From positions 1-64,000 of the forward strand of contig NZ_JARGDQ010000010.1 of the NCBI RefSeq assembly GCF_029210385.1: DNA of 64,000 nucleotides, read 5' to 3'. The translations under genes were made by a program, and so were the position numbers. The stretch is from Desulfurivibrio dismutans. GTDB taxonomy: Bacteria; Desulfobacterota; Desulfobulbia; Desulfobulbales; Desulfurivibrionaceae. Shown here one piece after another: positions 10,406-19,387 of the stretch (the first letter of the stretch is position 1; every line of letters begins with the position of its first letter). The notes below the pieces were generated by a model. It was not told where the DNA came from. It worked only from the letters and a program-made list of their open reading frames with translations, and did no database searches.

Positions 10406-10434
10406 CTTATAAAAAAACTGGCCTGGTCTGTCAA
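10406..10434 (-). promoter_or_regulatory. Promoter of tRNA-Gln
   Basis: Minus-strand TTGACA (10429-10434), 17-bp spacer, TATAAG (10406-10411). This is a near-consensus sigma-70 promoter ending about 22 bases before the mature tRNA 5' end. Confidence 0.85.
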
Positions 10435-10480
10435 GAGTAAAACCGGTCTGCGGGCACTTCCTCGCGGTTTGCAACGTGTT

Positions 10481-12637
10481 TTACTTCTTGATTTCGTTGG
10501 TCGACTTAGTCGGTGGCATGATCTTTTGCAACTCTTCCAGGAGTTTGTCGATCTGGTAAGGCTTTTGAATAAAACCGGCCAGCTCGCCACCGTGGAAGCG
10601 CTGGACGATTTCCTGGGCACTGTAACCACTGGCCAGCAGAACCGGAATATCCGGCTGGATTTTACGCAGTTCCTGGAAGGCCTCCGCGCCGTCCATCACC
10701 GGCATGTTCATGTCCAGCACCACGCAGTCGATCCGTCCCGGCTGCTGCTTGAAAATGTCCACCGCCTCTCGGCCGTCGCCGGCGGTCAGCACGTCAAAGC
10801 CCTTGGCACGGAGGATGGCGGCGCCGGTATCACGTACCATCTCTTCATCATCAACCAGCAGGATGGTACCGCTGCCCCGCCAGTCCGGGTCGATGCGCGT
10901 CTCTGCCGTCACCGCTGAAGACGCTTGCTCGGCATCTTTGGCTATGGGGAACAGGACTTTCATCACCGTGCCCCGGCCCGGTTCGCTGTATACCCGGATA
11001 GCGCCGTGGTGGCCGCGGATAATGCCCAGGACGGCCGCCAGCCCCAGCCCGCGGCCGGTGAATTTGGTGGTGAAAAAGGGATCGAAAATGCGGGCGGCGG
11101 TTTCAGCATCCATGCCGCAACCGTTATCTTCCACTTCCAGGAAGGCATATTGTCCCGGCGGCAGTTCCTCGTTGAAGTTCTGCCGGAAATATTCTCGGTC
11201 GCAGGTCACGCTTCCGGTGCGGACGGTTACCTCCCCTTCGCAACCTTCAAGAGCCTCCGAGGCGTTGGTAATCAGGTTCATGATCACCTGCCGGATCTGG
11301 GTGGCATCGCCGGTGACGGGCAGGGGCGAAGATGCCAGCTGATAGTTGATTTTGGCCTTCTTGTCCACCGAGACGGCCAGCATTTCGGCCAGCTCCCGGG
11401 TTACCTCCGACAGGTCAAGCTGTTGGGAGACCAGTTGGCCCTTGCCGGAACAGGCCAGCATCTGCCGGCAAAGTTCGCCGGCCCGCTGGGAGGCTTTGAT
11501 GATGTCGGCCAACTGTTTTTGGGCCGGGGCGTTCTGGGGTAGTTCTTGTTTGGCCAGTTCCGCATTGCCGACGATGGGCACCAGCAGATTGTTGAAGTCA
11601 TGGGCGATTCCGCCGGCCAGCACGCCGAGGCTTTCCAGTTTCTGGACATGCAGGATCTTTCTTTCCATTTCCTGTTTTTCCTTTTCCGCCGCCATCCGCT
11701 CGGATATCTCCCGGCGCAACTGTTCGGTCATGGCGGTGCGCTGTTGTAACTGCTCCTGCATGGAGTCGTGATAACGATGCAGCTTGGCGGCCAACTGATT
11801 GTAGCTCTGCGCCAGCGACCCGATTTCATCATTACCGGCGTCCGCCAAGGTGGGCAGTTGCACGCTGTCGTCTTTTTGCCGGCAGACCTTTTCAAAATTG
11901 GCGGAGATAATGGCCAGCCGGCTGCCGATCAGCTTTCTGACCAGCACAAAAACGGCCCCCAGCAGCAAAAACAGGGAAACCGCAATGATGACCAGATCGC
12001 CGATGATGGCGGCCCACATTTTGGCCCGGATCTCATCAATGGGAATCCCCACGGTATCGGTGGCCACCACCTGGCCCAAAGGCCAGTTGAAGCCGGTTTC
12101 CATTCCGTAACGGGCTACCAGGGAGGGAGGAGCATCCGCCGGGGCGCCATGGCATTTGAGACAATCTTCCTCGGTCCGGCGGGGCTTGAAGTGGGCCAGA
12201 TACTGCGTATCGTTTAACCGCACGGTTCCCTGCCATGATTCGGCCCCGGGATTAAGGTTGAAATAATCAATTATCGCCAGTTCTTCCGGGGTGGCCCGGT
12301 TCAGAGGATTGCGGGGGTCTTCGGCGGAAAATTTGAGAATAAGTTCGGGAAAATGGTAATTGACGTCGGCAAAAATGGAGCGGGAAACATAGGAGGTGGA
12401 CATGGTTTCGGGGATGAATTCCTCCCGGCCCACCAGTTGGTACATTACCGGTCTGATTTTTTCATCCACATACCGGCGGATGGAGAGATTGAACTGCAGC
12501 GCCAGAGCCGCCTGCTGGTGCACGCTGTCATCGATGAAGCGCTTAGCCAAAGAATGCGTTCGCTGCAGCAGAAAGGCGCTGCAGACAAGGGTGAAAAGCG
12601 CAATAATCAGAAAAAGCTTGGTGCCGATGCTCTTCAT
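10481..12637 (-). CDS. Heme-type (Tll0287-like/DUF3365) hybrid sensor histidine kinase
   Basis: 718 residues. TM1 is about 8-25. The periplasmic Tll0287-like sensor domain has a c-type heme motif CLKCH (Cys159, Cys162, His163). TM2 is about 208-235, followed by HAMP. HisKA has GGIAHDFNNLL near residue 345 (phosphoacceptor His), and the HATPase domain carries N, G1 (DNGCGM) and F boxes. A C-terminal receiver has phospho-Asp in VVLDMNMPVMDG. The heme motif suggests redox, NO or O2 sensing, which is inference. Last gene of the minus-strand run starting at the ODP-like gene; a 131-bp gap with a hairpin separates it from the chemoreceptor. Output partner not identified. Confidence 0.88.
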   Translation of the reverse strand: MKSIGTKLFLIIALFTLVCSAFLLQRTHSLAKRFIDDSVHQQAALALQFNLSIRRYVDEKIRPVMYQLVGREEFIPETMSTSYVSRSIFADVNYHFPELILKFSAEDPRNPLNRATPEELAIIDYFNLNPGAESWQGTVRLNDTQYLAHFKPRRTEEDCLKCHGAPADAPPSLVARYGMETGFNWPLGQVVATDTVGIPIDEIRAKMWAAIIGDLVIIAVSLFLLLGAVFVLVRKLIGSRLAIISANFEKVCRQKDDSVQLPTLADAGNDEIGSLAQSYNQLAAKLHRYHDSMQEQLQQRTAMTEQLRREISERMAAEKEKQEMERKILHVQKLESLGVLAGGIAHDFNNLLVPIVGNAELAKQELPQNAPAQKQLADIIKASQRAGELCRQMLACSGKGQLVSQQLDLSEVTRELAEMLAVSVDKKAKINYQLASSPLPVTGDATQIRQVIMNLITNASEALEGCEGEVTVRTGSVTCDREYFRQNFNEELPPGQYAFLEVEDNGCGMDAETAARIFDPFFTTKFTGRGLGLAAVLGIIRGHHGAIRVYSEPGRGTVMKVLFPIAKDAEQASSAVTAETRIDPDWRGSGTILLVDDEEMVRDTGAAILRAKGFDVLTAGDGREAVDIFKQQPGRIDCVVLDMNMPVMDGAEAFQELRKIQPDIPVLLASGYSAQEIVQRFHGGELAGFIQKPYQIDKLLEELQKIMPPTKSTNEIKK

Positions 12638-12674
12638 CGCTTAACTCCCCGGCGGGCTGAATATCGGTCGCCGA

Positions 12675-12729
12675 TCCTCTCCGGCCCGCTCCGTAACAGA
12701 ACCGGAGGCGGGCCGGGGGAGGATTTTTT
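12675..12729 (+). terminator. Terminator-like hairpin between chemoreceptor and kinase
   Basis: TCCTCTCCGGCCCGCTCC pairs with GGAGGCGGGCCGGGGGAGGA (small bulges), followed by six T on the plus strand only. The flanking genes run on the minus strand, where the hairpin has no U tract. It may therefore stabilise or attenuate the minus transcript, or terminate antisense transcription. Confidence 0.5.
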
Positions 12730-12768
12730 GAATACCGGTAACCGGCGGCTGCCGGCGCCTGAAGGGGC

Positions 12769-14868
12769 TTAAAAATCCTTGAAATCATCGTCGTCGAAGG
12801 GGATGAGCTCTTCCGACTTGCTGCGTTTTTCCCCCTGTTTCCGGCTGGCGTCGTCGCCGGTCGATTTGGCCGGCTGGGAGGTTTTTCGGGTCCGGCCCTT
12901 GTCGTCATGGGCCTTGGCGGCATCAGTTTTGCCGGGCAGCTTGGGCGGCGTTTTGGGGCTGCGGCGGCCCGATGATGGTCCGGACCGCCTTTGTTCACGC
13001 CGACCGGCGGCGCTTACATCCTCCACGGCGGCACCCACCAACTCCAGCAGATCGACCACGTTGGCCTCCATCTGGGCGGCCATGGCGTTGAGTTCTTCCG
13101 AGGCTGCCGCCGATTCCTCGGCATTGGCCGCCACCCGCTGGACCACGGTGTCCATTTCTCCCATGGCGGTGTTGAGCTGGGAGATCCCGTTGTTCTGTTC
13201 GTTGCTGGCCGCCGCGATTTCGCCCACCAGGGTGGCGGCTTTGGCGGTGCTTTGGGATACTTCGCCGAAGGCTTCATTGGTGCGGTCCACCAATTGGCTG
13301 CCGGCGCTGACCTTCTGCACCGTGCCGTCGATGAGTTGGGCGGTGTTCTGGGCCGCTTCCGCCGCCCGCATGGCCAAATTTCGCACTTCATCCGCCACCA
13401 CCGCAAAGCCGGCTCCGGCCTCACCGGCCCGGGCCGCTTCCACCGCCGCGTTCAAGGCCAGCAGGTTGGTCTGGAAGGCGATCTCGTCGATGGTCTTGAT
13501 GATCTTGCTGGTTTCCTCGCTGGCCTTGCTGATTGCCTGCATGGAACCGGTGAGTTCGGTCATCGACTGCTCGGCCCGGCTGACCACCTGGCCGGCCTCC
13601 CGCATCAGGTTGTCGGCGGTGGCGGCGTTGTCGGCATTCTGCTTGGCCATGGAAGAAATTTCTTCCAGCGAAGCGGATGTTTCTTCCAGCGAGGCGGCCT
13701 GCTCCGAGGATCCTTCCGCCAACTCCTGGCCACCGGCGGAAACCTCGTTGGAGGACGCCGCCACCTGGGTAGCACCGTTGAACATCTCCCGGGCGATATG
13801 GTTGACCGGCCGGATTACCGCGATGGTCAGGGCGCTGTAATTGATTACCACGATCAGCACCAGAATGATGGCGGCAATGCCCCCCAAGATAAGAAATACG
13901 TTACGCATGCCGTCTACCACTGCGGTGGTGTCGTTGGCAAAGACCATCACGCCGATCTGCTGGTCGCGGTAATCCCTGACCGGAAAGGAGGCCAGAGAAT
14001 GATTGTTGACCTGGCTTATGCTTAGGTCGCTCCGTCCCTGATCAAGCAATTCCCGGGTGACCAGGCGGTGGGTTTCGCCGCCGCTGGTGTCGGAAACCAT
14101 GACGTAGCGGTTGTCGACCACCGGATGTTGCCGGCTGTCTTGCAGTTGTCGGGCTACGGAAAGCAGATCGCTGTTCATGTAAAGCAGCATGTGCTGCCCC
14201 GGGCCGGCAGCGGCCTCAAAAAGTTCTTCAAAATTGGCCAGCATCTCCACCGAGCCCAGTTGCCGTCCGTCGGCGGCACGAATGGGGGCCACCCCCCGGA
14301 CCACGAAGCCGCCCCGACCGACTTCAATGCCGGTCACCGGTCGGCCGCTGCGATTGACCTCCATCACGGTGGGGCGAAATCCGGAAATATCATCGGAAAT
14401 ATCAACCCAAGCGCCGTCCTGTTGCACTTGTCGCTCCCTCCACAATCGCACCAGGCTGCGGCCGTTGGGGAGGTGGAAGTGGAGCTGCATGGGCGTACCG
14501 GCGGTGGCGGAAAAGCCTTCCAGCGCTCCCGCCAGTTCCCGGCGAAGCATCTCCCTGGCTTCCTGGGCGTAGGGGTCGTTGGGATTATCGATGTTGCCCT
14601 GGTGGGCGATGGCATAGGCTTCCAACACCTCCGGGAAACGGGTAAAGACGGCGGCCTTTTCCAGGGCGTCCTGGCCGGCCCGGGCCACGGCCCTTTCAAT
14701 CTCGCCCTGTTTGTCGATGGCGGTGCTGCTGATGAAATCCCCGCTCAGCCGGTCCAGTTCCCGCTTGACCAGAGGGGCGGCCAGCAGGGAGGAAATCAGC
14801 ACCGAGGCCAGCAGGGGAATCAGCATCTTCTGCTTCAGGGAAAAGTCAAAGCCCTTTACCATGGTCAT
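12769..14868 (-). CDS. Methyl-accepting chemotaxis protein, dCache_3-like sensor
   Basis: 699-residue inner-membrane chemoreceptor. TM1 is near the N-terminus. A periplasmic double-Cache-like domain ([13 protein letters not shown] ... [25 protein letters not shown]) is followed by TM2, HAMP and a complete signalling domain with the hairpin-tip segment [22 protein letters not shown]. After a basic Ala/Pro/Lys linker the protein ends in [11 protein letters not shown], a tail shared with the chemoreceptor at 47948. ATG 14868 follows AGGAGG closely; ATG 14862, nine bases from AGGAGG, is an equally good start. The frame upstream to 14925 is not favoured. It follows the diguanylate cyclase gene in a probable operon. 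Confidence 0.92.
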   Translation of the reverse strand: MTMVKGFDFSLKQKMLIPLLASVLISSLLAAPLVKRELDRLSGDFISSTAIDKQGEIERAVARAGQDALEKAAVFTRFPEVLEAYAIAHQGNIDNPNDPYAQEAREMLRRELAGALEGFSATAGTPMQLHFHLPNGRSLVRLWRERQVQQDGAWVDISDDISGFRPTVMEVNRSGRPVTGIEVGRGGFVVRGVAPIRAADGRQLGSVEMLANFEELFEAAAGPGQHMLLYMNSDLLSVARQLQDSRQHPVVDNRYVMVSDTSGGETHRLVTRELLDQGRSDLSISQVNNHSLASFPVRDYRDQQIGVMVFANDTTAVVDGMRNVFLILGGIAAIILVLIVVINYSALTIAVIRPVNHIAREMFNGATQVAASSNEVSAGGQELAEGSSEQAASLEETSASLEEISSMAKQNADNAATADNLMREAGQVVSRAEQSMTELTGSMQAISKASEETSKIIKTIDEIAFQTNLLALNAAVEAARAGEAGAGFAVVADEVRNLAMRAAEAAQNTAQLIDGTVQKVSAGSQLVDRTNEAFGEVSQSTAKAATLVGEIAAASNEQNNGISQLNTAMGEMDTVVQRVAANAEESAAASEELNAMAAQMEANVVDLLELVGAAVEDVSAAGRREQRRSGPSSGRRSPKTPPKLPGKTDAAKAHDDKGRTRKTSQPAKSTGDDASRKQGEKRSKSEELIPFDDDDFKDF

Positions 14869-14950
14869 GTTCCTCCTCTCATGTTTTAGGTTTTCTCTCA
14901 AGAGCCCACATAAAGAAAATATCATTTAGGTGTGACAAGCGGCACTGTTG

Positions 14951-16123
14951 TTACAAGGGATATACCCGGTTGCGGCCGGCCCGCTTGGCGGCATACAGGG
15001 CTCTGTCCGCCGAGTTTACCAGCGATTCGGCTTCGGCTTCGGTTTCGGTACAGGCGGCCGCCCCGATACTGACGGTGAGCCTGATTTCACGCTGGTCGCA
15101 AGTAATAAAACGCAGTTCTTCCACCCTGCGGCGCAGGCGCTCGGCGGCTTTTCGGGCCGCTTCCAGGTCGGTGTCCGGCAGGATCAGCGCCAGTTCTTCC
15201 CCCCCGTAACGGCAGACCCGGTCGATGGTCCGGGCCTCTTTTTGCAGCAACCGGCTCAACTGGCGAAGAATGGCATCCCCCGCCCGGTGGCCGTACGTGT
15301 CGTTGACTTTCTTGAAATGATCGATGTCCAGCATCAGCAAAGCCAGGGGGAGGCCGGTGCGCTGGTGGCGGGAAAGTTCTTCTTCCAGCAGGGAGTAGAA
15401 CTGGCCGTGGTTGTAGAGGCCGGTCAGAGGGTCGTAGATCGACAGGCGGCGCACGGTTTCGTAAAGTCGGGCGTTTTCGATGGCCAGCCCCACCTGGTTG
15501 CCCACCGCCAGGAAGGTTTCCAGTTCGGCCTGCTTGATGACCCGGCCAGGGGGCAGGTAGTAGAAAAACACGCCTACCACGCGCTCCTTGGACCGCAGGG
15601 GCAGGATCAGGTGGCCATGTTCCGGCATGGGCCCAGGATCGATGGTGCGGCGGGGGTCAACAACGCACCGTTCACTGATGACGATCTCGCCCCGGGCAGC
15701 CAGTCCGCAGAGGCACTTGCCGACCTGCATTTTACGGTGGGCAACGATGAACCTGTCGCCAACGCCACGCTGGGCGGCCAGTCGCATGGAGCCGTCCGGT
15801 TCCACCAGGAAAATGCCCAGCGGCCACTGCTCATCCAGTTCGATCAGCCGGGCCATGGCGTCCATGATGCGCCGGAAGAGTTCATCCTGGACCAGGGTTT
15901 CGCTGATGGCCGCCGAAACCTGCTGCAGGGTGGTCAAGCGCCGGTTGCGCCGGGCCAGTTCCTCCTTGTTGGCCTGCAGGTCATCCAGGGCCTTGAGCCA
16001 CAGCTCTTTCATTCGCTGACCCTGGCGGATGCCCTGGCGCAGCAAACGGTTTTCCCGCTCCAGGCGGGCCAGGCGCCATTCCGGCGAGGATTTATCCGGT
16101 TTGTGGTCGGTGGGGTCGGTCAT
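14951..16123 (-). CDS. GAF-GGDEF diguanylate cyclase
   Basis: 390-residue soluble c-di-GMP synthase. An N-terminal coiled coil (15-75) leads to a GAF domain (about 80-215) and a GGDEF domain (about 220-390). The active-site motif reads RYGGEEL, and an inhibitory I-site RTID lies five residues before it, so product inhibition is expected. The start overlaps the stop of the ODP-like gene by four bases (ATGA), implying translational coupling and a possible sensor-effector pairing. The GAF ligand is unknown. Confidence 0.9.
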   Translation of the reverse strand: MTDPTDHKPDKSSPEWRLARLERENRLLRQGIRQGQRMKELWLKALDDLQANKEELARRNRRLTTLQQVSAAISETLVQDELFRRIMDAMARLIELDEQWPLGIFLVEPDGSMRLAAQRGVGDRFIVAHRKMQVGKCLCGLAARGEIVISERCVVDPRRTIDPGPMPEHGHLILPLRSKERVVGVFFYYLPPGRVIKQAELETFLAVGNQVGLAIENARLYETVRRLSIYDPLTGLYNHGQFYSLLEEELSRHQRTGLPLALLMLDIDHFKKVNDTYGHRAGDAILRQLSRLLQKEARTIDRVCRYGGEELALILPDTDLEAARKAAERLRRRVEELRFITCDQREIRLTVSIGAAACTETEAEAESLVNSADRALYAAKRAGRNRVYPL

Positions 16124-16920
16124 CGCTCACTCAGCCCGGCGTAGATGATGTCGGTGCCGCAACGCAGATTCTGCAGATACTCAAGCGCCTCCGGCACCAT
16201 GGTCGGGCCGATGATGGAGCCGTGCTGGGGCAGGATGGCATCGATGGGCAAACCTTGCAAGCGCCGGGCAAAGCCGCGGGCCGCCAGGTTGGAGGCCATG
16301 TATTCGGTGTGGAAAAGATCCAGCGCCGGAATATGATCGGCAAAGGAGTCAACCACCAGTTGCCAGTTGAGATCGATGGCGGCCCAGATATCGCCGGAAA
16401 AGAGCAGGCGGGCGCCGGCGTCGTAGGTGGTAAAGGCCCCGGGAAAGTGGAGAAAGGGGGCGGGGATGAAGCGCAGGGAGCGGCCGGAGGGCAGCAGGTA
16501 CTCGGGGTTTGCTTCGACGTCGTAATAATCGTACGGCGGCGGATCGTAGTGGGGCAACAGCACCTGGGTACGGGGGGTGGTCAGCACCTTCATCGCCGGG
16601 TTGACCGCCAGCCACTGACCCATGGAGGCCGCCACATCGGGGTCCTGGTGGCAGAGAATCATGCCCGCCAGGGACTGCGGCGGCATGATCTGGGTTACCC
16701 GCCGGTAGACCTGATCGAACAAATGGCGGCTGCCGGGGTCCACCAGCAGGCCGTGGTCGCCGTCCCGGATAAGGTAAATGTTGCTGCGAAAGGAGGTGTC
16801 TTCCGGTACGCCCAACCAGTATACCGCATGTTCCCCTTGCCGGTACAAAACGGTGGGTTCATCCAGGCGCTCCAAGGCTTGCTGCAGATTGAGACCGTTG
16901 CCGGCGGATTGATCGGGCAT
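16120..16920 (-). CDS. ODP-like metallo-beta-lactamase-fold protein (FprA-type diiron domain)
   Basis: 266 residues, MBL fold only, without the flavodoxin domain of flavodiiron proteins. Candidate metal ligands are His91, Asp93 and Asp95 in CHQDPDVA, His158 (FLHFPGAF), Asp177 (FSGDIW) and His233 (PQHGS). The position after Asp95, His in canonical HxExDH, is Val, matching ODP-type oxygen-binding variants rather than hydrolases. ODP domains bind O2 at a diiron site in some chemotaxis sensors. First gene of the run to diguanylate cyclase, chemoreceptor and heme-type kinase. Assignment to ODP rather than another MBL family is by motif only. Confidence 0.75.
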   Translation of the reverse strand: MPDQSAGNGLNLQQALERLDEPTVLYRQGEHAVYWLGVPEDTSFRSNIYLIRDGDHGLLVDPGSRHLFDQVYRRVTQIMPPQSLAGMILCHQDPDVAASMGQWLAVNPAMKVLTTPRTQVLLPHYDPPPYDYYDVEANPEYLLPSGRSLRFIPAPFLHFPGAFTTYDAGARLLFSGDIWAAIDLNWQLVVDSFADHIPALDLFHTEYMASNLAARGFARRLQGLPIDAILPQHGSIIGPTMVPEALEYLQNLRCGTDIIYAGLSER

Positions 16921-16963
16921 GGGGCACGCATGATTTGTTCAAGTTAAGGGTAGCTGGGACAAC

Positions 16964-16980
16964 TATCAATTAAGTTGATA
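16964..16980 (-). promoter_or_regulatory. Inverted repeat / possible promoter upstream of the ODP-like operon
   Basis: TATCAA-N5-TTGATA lies 44 bp upstream of the ODP-like start. On the minus strand TTGATA could serve as a -35 with TAACTT 17 bp later as a weak -10. The half-site order is opposite to an FNR/CRP box (TTGAT-N4-ATCAA), so it is not called as FNR. Confidence 0.35.
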
Positions 16981-17147
16981 CTACCGGAAAAGCGTGCCCG
17001 GGACAACCGCTTTCACCCGGTTGTTCCAGTGGCTGGTTCCGGACCTCCGAATTCCCGCAATTCATCCAGTCGCAGCAGTTGGTCGACGGTCGGCAGCACC
17101 CGGGAGTGGCTACCGTTACGGAGGACCGTTGACGATAACCGAACAAT

Positions 17148-17199
17148 TGACTATGATAGCAGTCATTAAGTGATTTGATGATCATCAAAGTAGTCATTA
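17148..17199 (+). promoter_or_regulatory. Probable HipB operator region
   Basis: TGACT-N8-AGTCA (17148-17165) has the same geometry as the E. coli HipB operator TATCC-N8-GGATA. It is followed by a perfect 16-bp palindrome TTTGATGATCATCAAA (17174-17189) and a second AGTCATTA (17192-17199; the first is 17161-17168). TTGACT at 17147-17152 could be a -35, placing the operator over the promoter. Confidence 0.55.
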
Positions 17200-17219
17200 T
17201 TTAGCCGATGGAGACCGAG

Positions 17220-17552
17220 ATGACTGCAACCAGAACCTACTCCAAATATGCGCGTGAGGCGATGTCCTTGTTGGGCAAGCAGATCCGCCTGGGACGCAAG
17301 CAACGCCGATGGAGTGAGCACGAGTTGGCGGAGCGGGCGGGGATTGCCAGGGCTACCCTGCAGAAGATCGAGAAGGGTGACCCGGGTTGCGCCGTCGGGC
17401 TGGTGTTCGAGGTGGCTGCACTGGTGGGCGTGACGCTGTTTGAACCTGATTTGCCCGGACTGGCTGACCGGCACGAGCGCCTGGATGATAAGCTGGCACT
17501 GCTGCCCAAAGCGGTGCGTAAAAGCCCTGCGGTGGTAATTGATGAGTTCTGA
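17220..17552 (+). CDS. hipB: HipB-like antitoxin, XRE family
   Basis: 110-residue helix-turn-helix protein. The HTH spans about residues 22-75 (LGKQIRLGRKQRRWSEHELAERAGIARATLQKIEKGDPG). It should neutralise HipA and repress the operon from the inverted repeats just upstream. ATG 17220 has GGAG about nine bases upstream; an in-frame ATG at 17208 lacks a ribosome site. The stop overlaps the hipA start by about ten bases. Confidence 0.88.
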   Translation: MTATRTYSKYAREAMSLLGKQIRLGRKQRRWSEHELAERAGIARATLQKIEKGDPGCAVGLVFEVAALVGVTLFEPDLPGLADRHERLDDKLALLPKAVRKSPAVVIDEF

Positions 17553-18849
17553 ACTGCGCGAGGCCTACGTCTGGGTATGGCTGCCCGGAGCCACCGAGCC
17601 GGTGGTGGCCGGGCGCCTGGCCGCCGCCGGCGGGCAACTGGTGTTCAATTACGGCCAGAGCTATCTGGCCCGGGACAACGCCATTTCTCTGTATGAGCCG
17701 GAACTGCCGTTGCAGTCTGGGGTATTGCCCCTGTTGCCCGGCCTTGGTATGCCCAACTGCCTGCGCGATGCGGCGCCGGACGCCTGGGGCCGGCGGGTGG
17801 TCATCAACCGCCTGTTGGGCCTGCGGGGAGCCAGGGCGGACAGTGCCCAACTGGATGAGTTGACCTACCTGCTGGAGTCGGGCTCCGACCGGATCGGGGC
17901 GCTTGATTTCCAGCGTTCACCCACCGAATATGTTCCTCGCCGTGCCGCCAACGCAACGCTGGATGAGCTGTTGGCCTCGGCGGAGCGGGTGGACAGGGGT
18001 ATTCCGCTGACGCCGGAGCTGGATCAGGCCCTGTACCACGGCAGTTCCATCGGCGGCGCTCGCCCCAAGGCGCTGATTGAAAGCGGGCAACGGAAGTTCA
18101 TCGCCAAATTTTCTTCCACCACTGACCTCTACAACGTGGTCAAGGCGGAGTTTCTCGCCATGCGCCTGGCCGAAAAAGTGGGCCTGAATGTCGCTGCGGT
18201 CAGTCTGGTGCGGGCCGCGGGCAAGGATGTACTGCTCATTGAGCGTTTTGACCGGATTGCGGCTGGCAAGACCTGGCAACGAAAAATGATGGTTTCCGCC
18301 CTCACCCTGTTCGGTCTCGACGAGATGCTGGCGCGCTATGCCGGTTACGAAGAACTGGCGGAAATCGTGCGCCACCGCTTTACCGGGCCCGCCGACACCC
18401 TGCGCGAATTATTCGCCCGGCTGGTATTCAACATCCTCTGCGGCAACACCGACGACCATGCCCGTAACCACGCTGCTTTCTGGGATGGCCGGATGCTGAC
18501 CCTGACTCCGGCCTATGACCTCTGCCCCCAGGCACGGGCCGGCAACGAGGCAACCCAGGCGATGTTGATTTTCGGCGAGGAGCGTCACAGCCGTATTTCG
18601 GCCTGTCTTGCCGCCGCCCATCACTTCCTGCTCTCGCGCCAAGAGGCGCTGGGCATGGTTGAGAGCCAGTTGCTTGCCCTGGGAGCGCACTGGGCTGAAG
18701 TGTGCGAGGCGGCAAAACTGCCCCCCATCGACCGCGCCCTGCTCCAGGGACGCCAGTTCCTCAACCCCTATGCCTTCGATGACCTGGAGGGTGATGCCGC
18801 TTACCTGGCTGGACTGGCGGCGCAGATACGCGCCGACGGTGAGGTATAG
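17542..18849 (+). CDS. hipA: HipA-like serine/threonine kinase toxin
   Basis: 435 residues, full HipA length. HipA kinases phosphorylate a translation target (GltX in E. coli) and cause growth arrest. Seen: the N-terminal HipA_N domain, a Gly-rich ATP loop SSIGGARPKA near 170, KFIAKF with the ATP lysine, IERFDR in the hinge, the catalytic GNTDDHARNHAAFW near 305 and the metal-binding PAYDLCP. All catalytic residues are present. ATG 17542 is preferred over TTG 17539. It overlaps hipB, as is usual for these pairs. The target in this organism is unknown. Confidence 0.92.
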   Translation: MSSELREAYVWVWLPGATEPVVAGRLAAAGGQLVFNYGQSYLARDNAISLYEPELPLQSGVLPLLPGLGMPNCLRDAAPDAWGRRVVINRLLGLRGARADSAQLDELTYLLESGSDRIGALDFQRSPTEYVPRRAANATLDELLASAERVDRGIPLTPELDQALYHGSSIGGARPKALIESGQRKFIAKFSSTTDLYNVVKAEFLAMRLAEKVGLNVAAVSLVRAAGKDVLLIERFDRIAAGKTWQRKMMVSALTLFGLDEMLARYAGYEELAEIVRHRFTGPADTLRELFARLVFNILCGNTDDHARNHAAFWDGRMLTLTPAYDLCPQARAGNEATQAMLIFGEERHSRISACLAAAHHFLLSRQEALGMVESQLLALGAHWAEVCEAAKLPPIDRALLQGRQFLNPYAFDDLEGDAAYLAGLAAQIRADGEV

Positions 18850-18859
18850 GCAGATATTT

Positions 18860-19387
18860 TCACTGAATCGAAGAGATCAGCGGTTCAACTTCGGCAGTGC
18901 CCAGGATATAGTCGATATTAAGCAGGATTTTAACTTTGCCCGCCAACTTGGCCATGCCCATGATGTGGTCGGTATCGTTAAAGTTGGCGACTCCCAGGTT
19001 GGGGGGCGGTTCGATATTTTCTTCCTTGATGTACAAAACCTCCGAAACCGAATCCACCACCAGCCCCACCACCATTTTTTTGCTTTGCCCGTGGTTGATC
19101 TCCACCACGATGATGCAGGTTCGTTGGGTGTTGTCACCTTGGTTTAGATCAAATTTCTGTCGCAGGTCGATTACCGGTACCACCTTACCCCTGAGATTGA
19201 CAACCCCTCTCATGTAATCAGGGGATTGGGGGATGCCGGTGATGGGCATCAGGCCGATGATTTCCCGGACCTGGAGAATGTCTATACCGTAATCTTCCCG
19301 GTCCAGGCTGAAGGTTAGAAATTTACCGTCATTGTTTTGATGCAGGGCATTCTGACTGGCTGAGTGGTTACTTTCTGTAAATGTCAT
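18860..19387 (-). CDS. cheW: CheW-like chemotaxis coupling protein
   Basis: 175-residue soluble CheW domain (FLTFSLDREDYGIDILQVREIIG ... RGVVNLRGKVVPVIDLR ... VVDSVSEVL) that normally bridges chemoreceptors and CheA. It overlaps by four bases (ATGA) with the upstream chemoreceptor, which lacks the CheW-binding hairpin tip. No CheA is encoded in the window. The paralogue at 21530 is clearly related. Confidence 0.93.
   Translation of the reverse strand: MTFTESNHSASQNALHQNNDGKFLTFSLDREDYGIDILQVREIIGLMPITGIPQSPDYMRGVVNLRGKVVPVIDLRQKFDLNQGDNTQRTCIIVVEINHGQSKKMVVGLVVDSVSEVLYIKEENIEPPPNLGVANFNDTDHIMGMAKLAGKVKILLNIDYILGTAEVEPLISSIQ

Noticed and set aside
12991-14025. Long plus-strand open frames over the chemoreceptor
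   Set aside because: Antisense to an intact chemoreceptor; composition is a mirror of its Ala/Glu-rich helices.
16964-16980. FNR box upstream of the ODP-like operon
   Set aside because: Half-sites are in the order ATCAA-N5-TTGAT, the reverse of the FNR/CRP arrangement.
16985-17140. Gene remnant in the gap before hipB (minus-strand reading RVLPTVDQLLRLDELREFGG)
   Set aside because: Reads like coding sequence for about 35 codons, but I cannot match it to a family or find a start; too weak to annotate.
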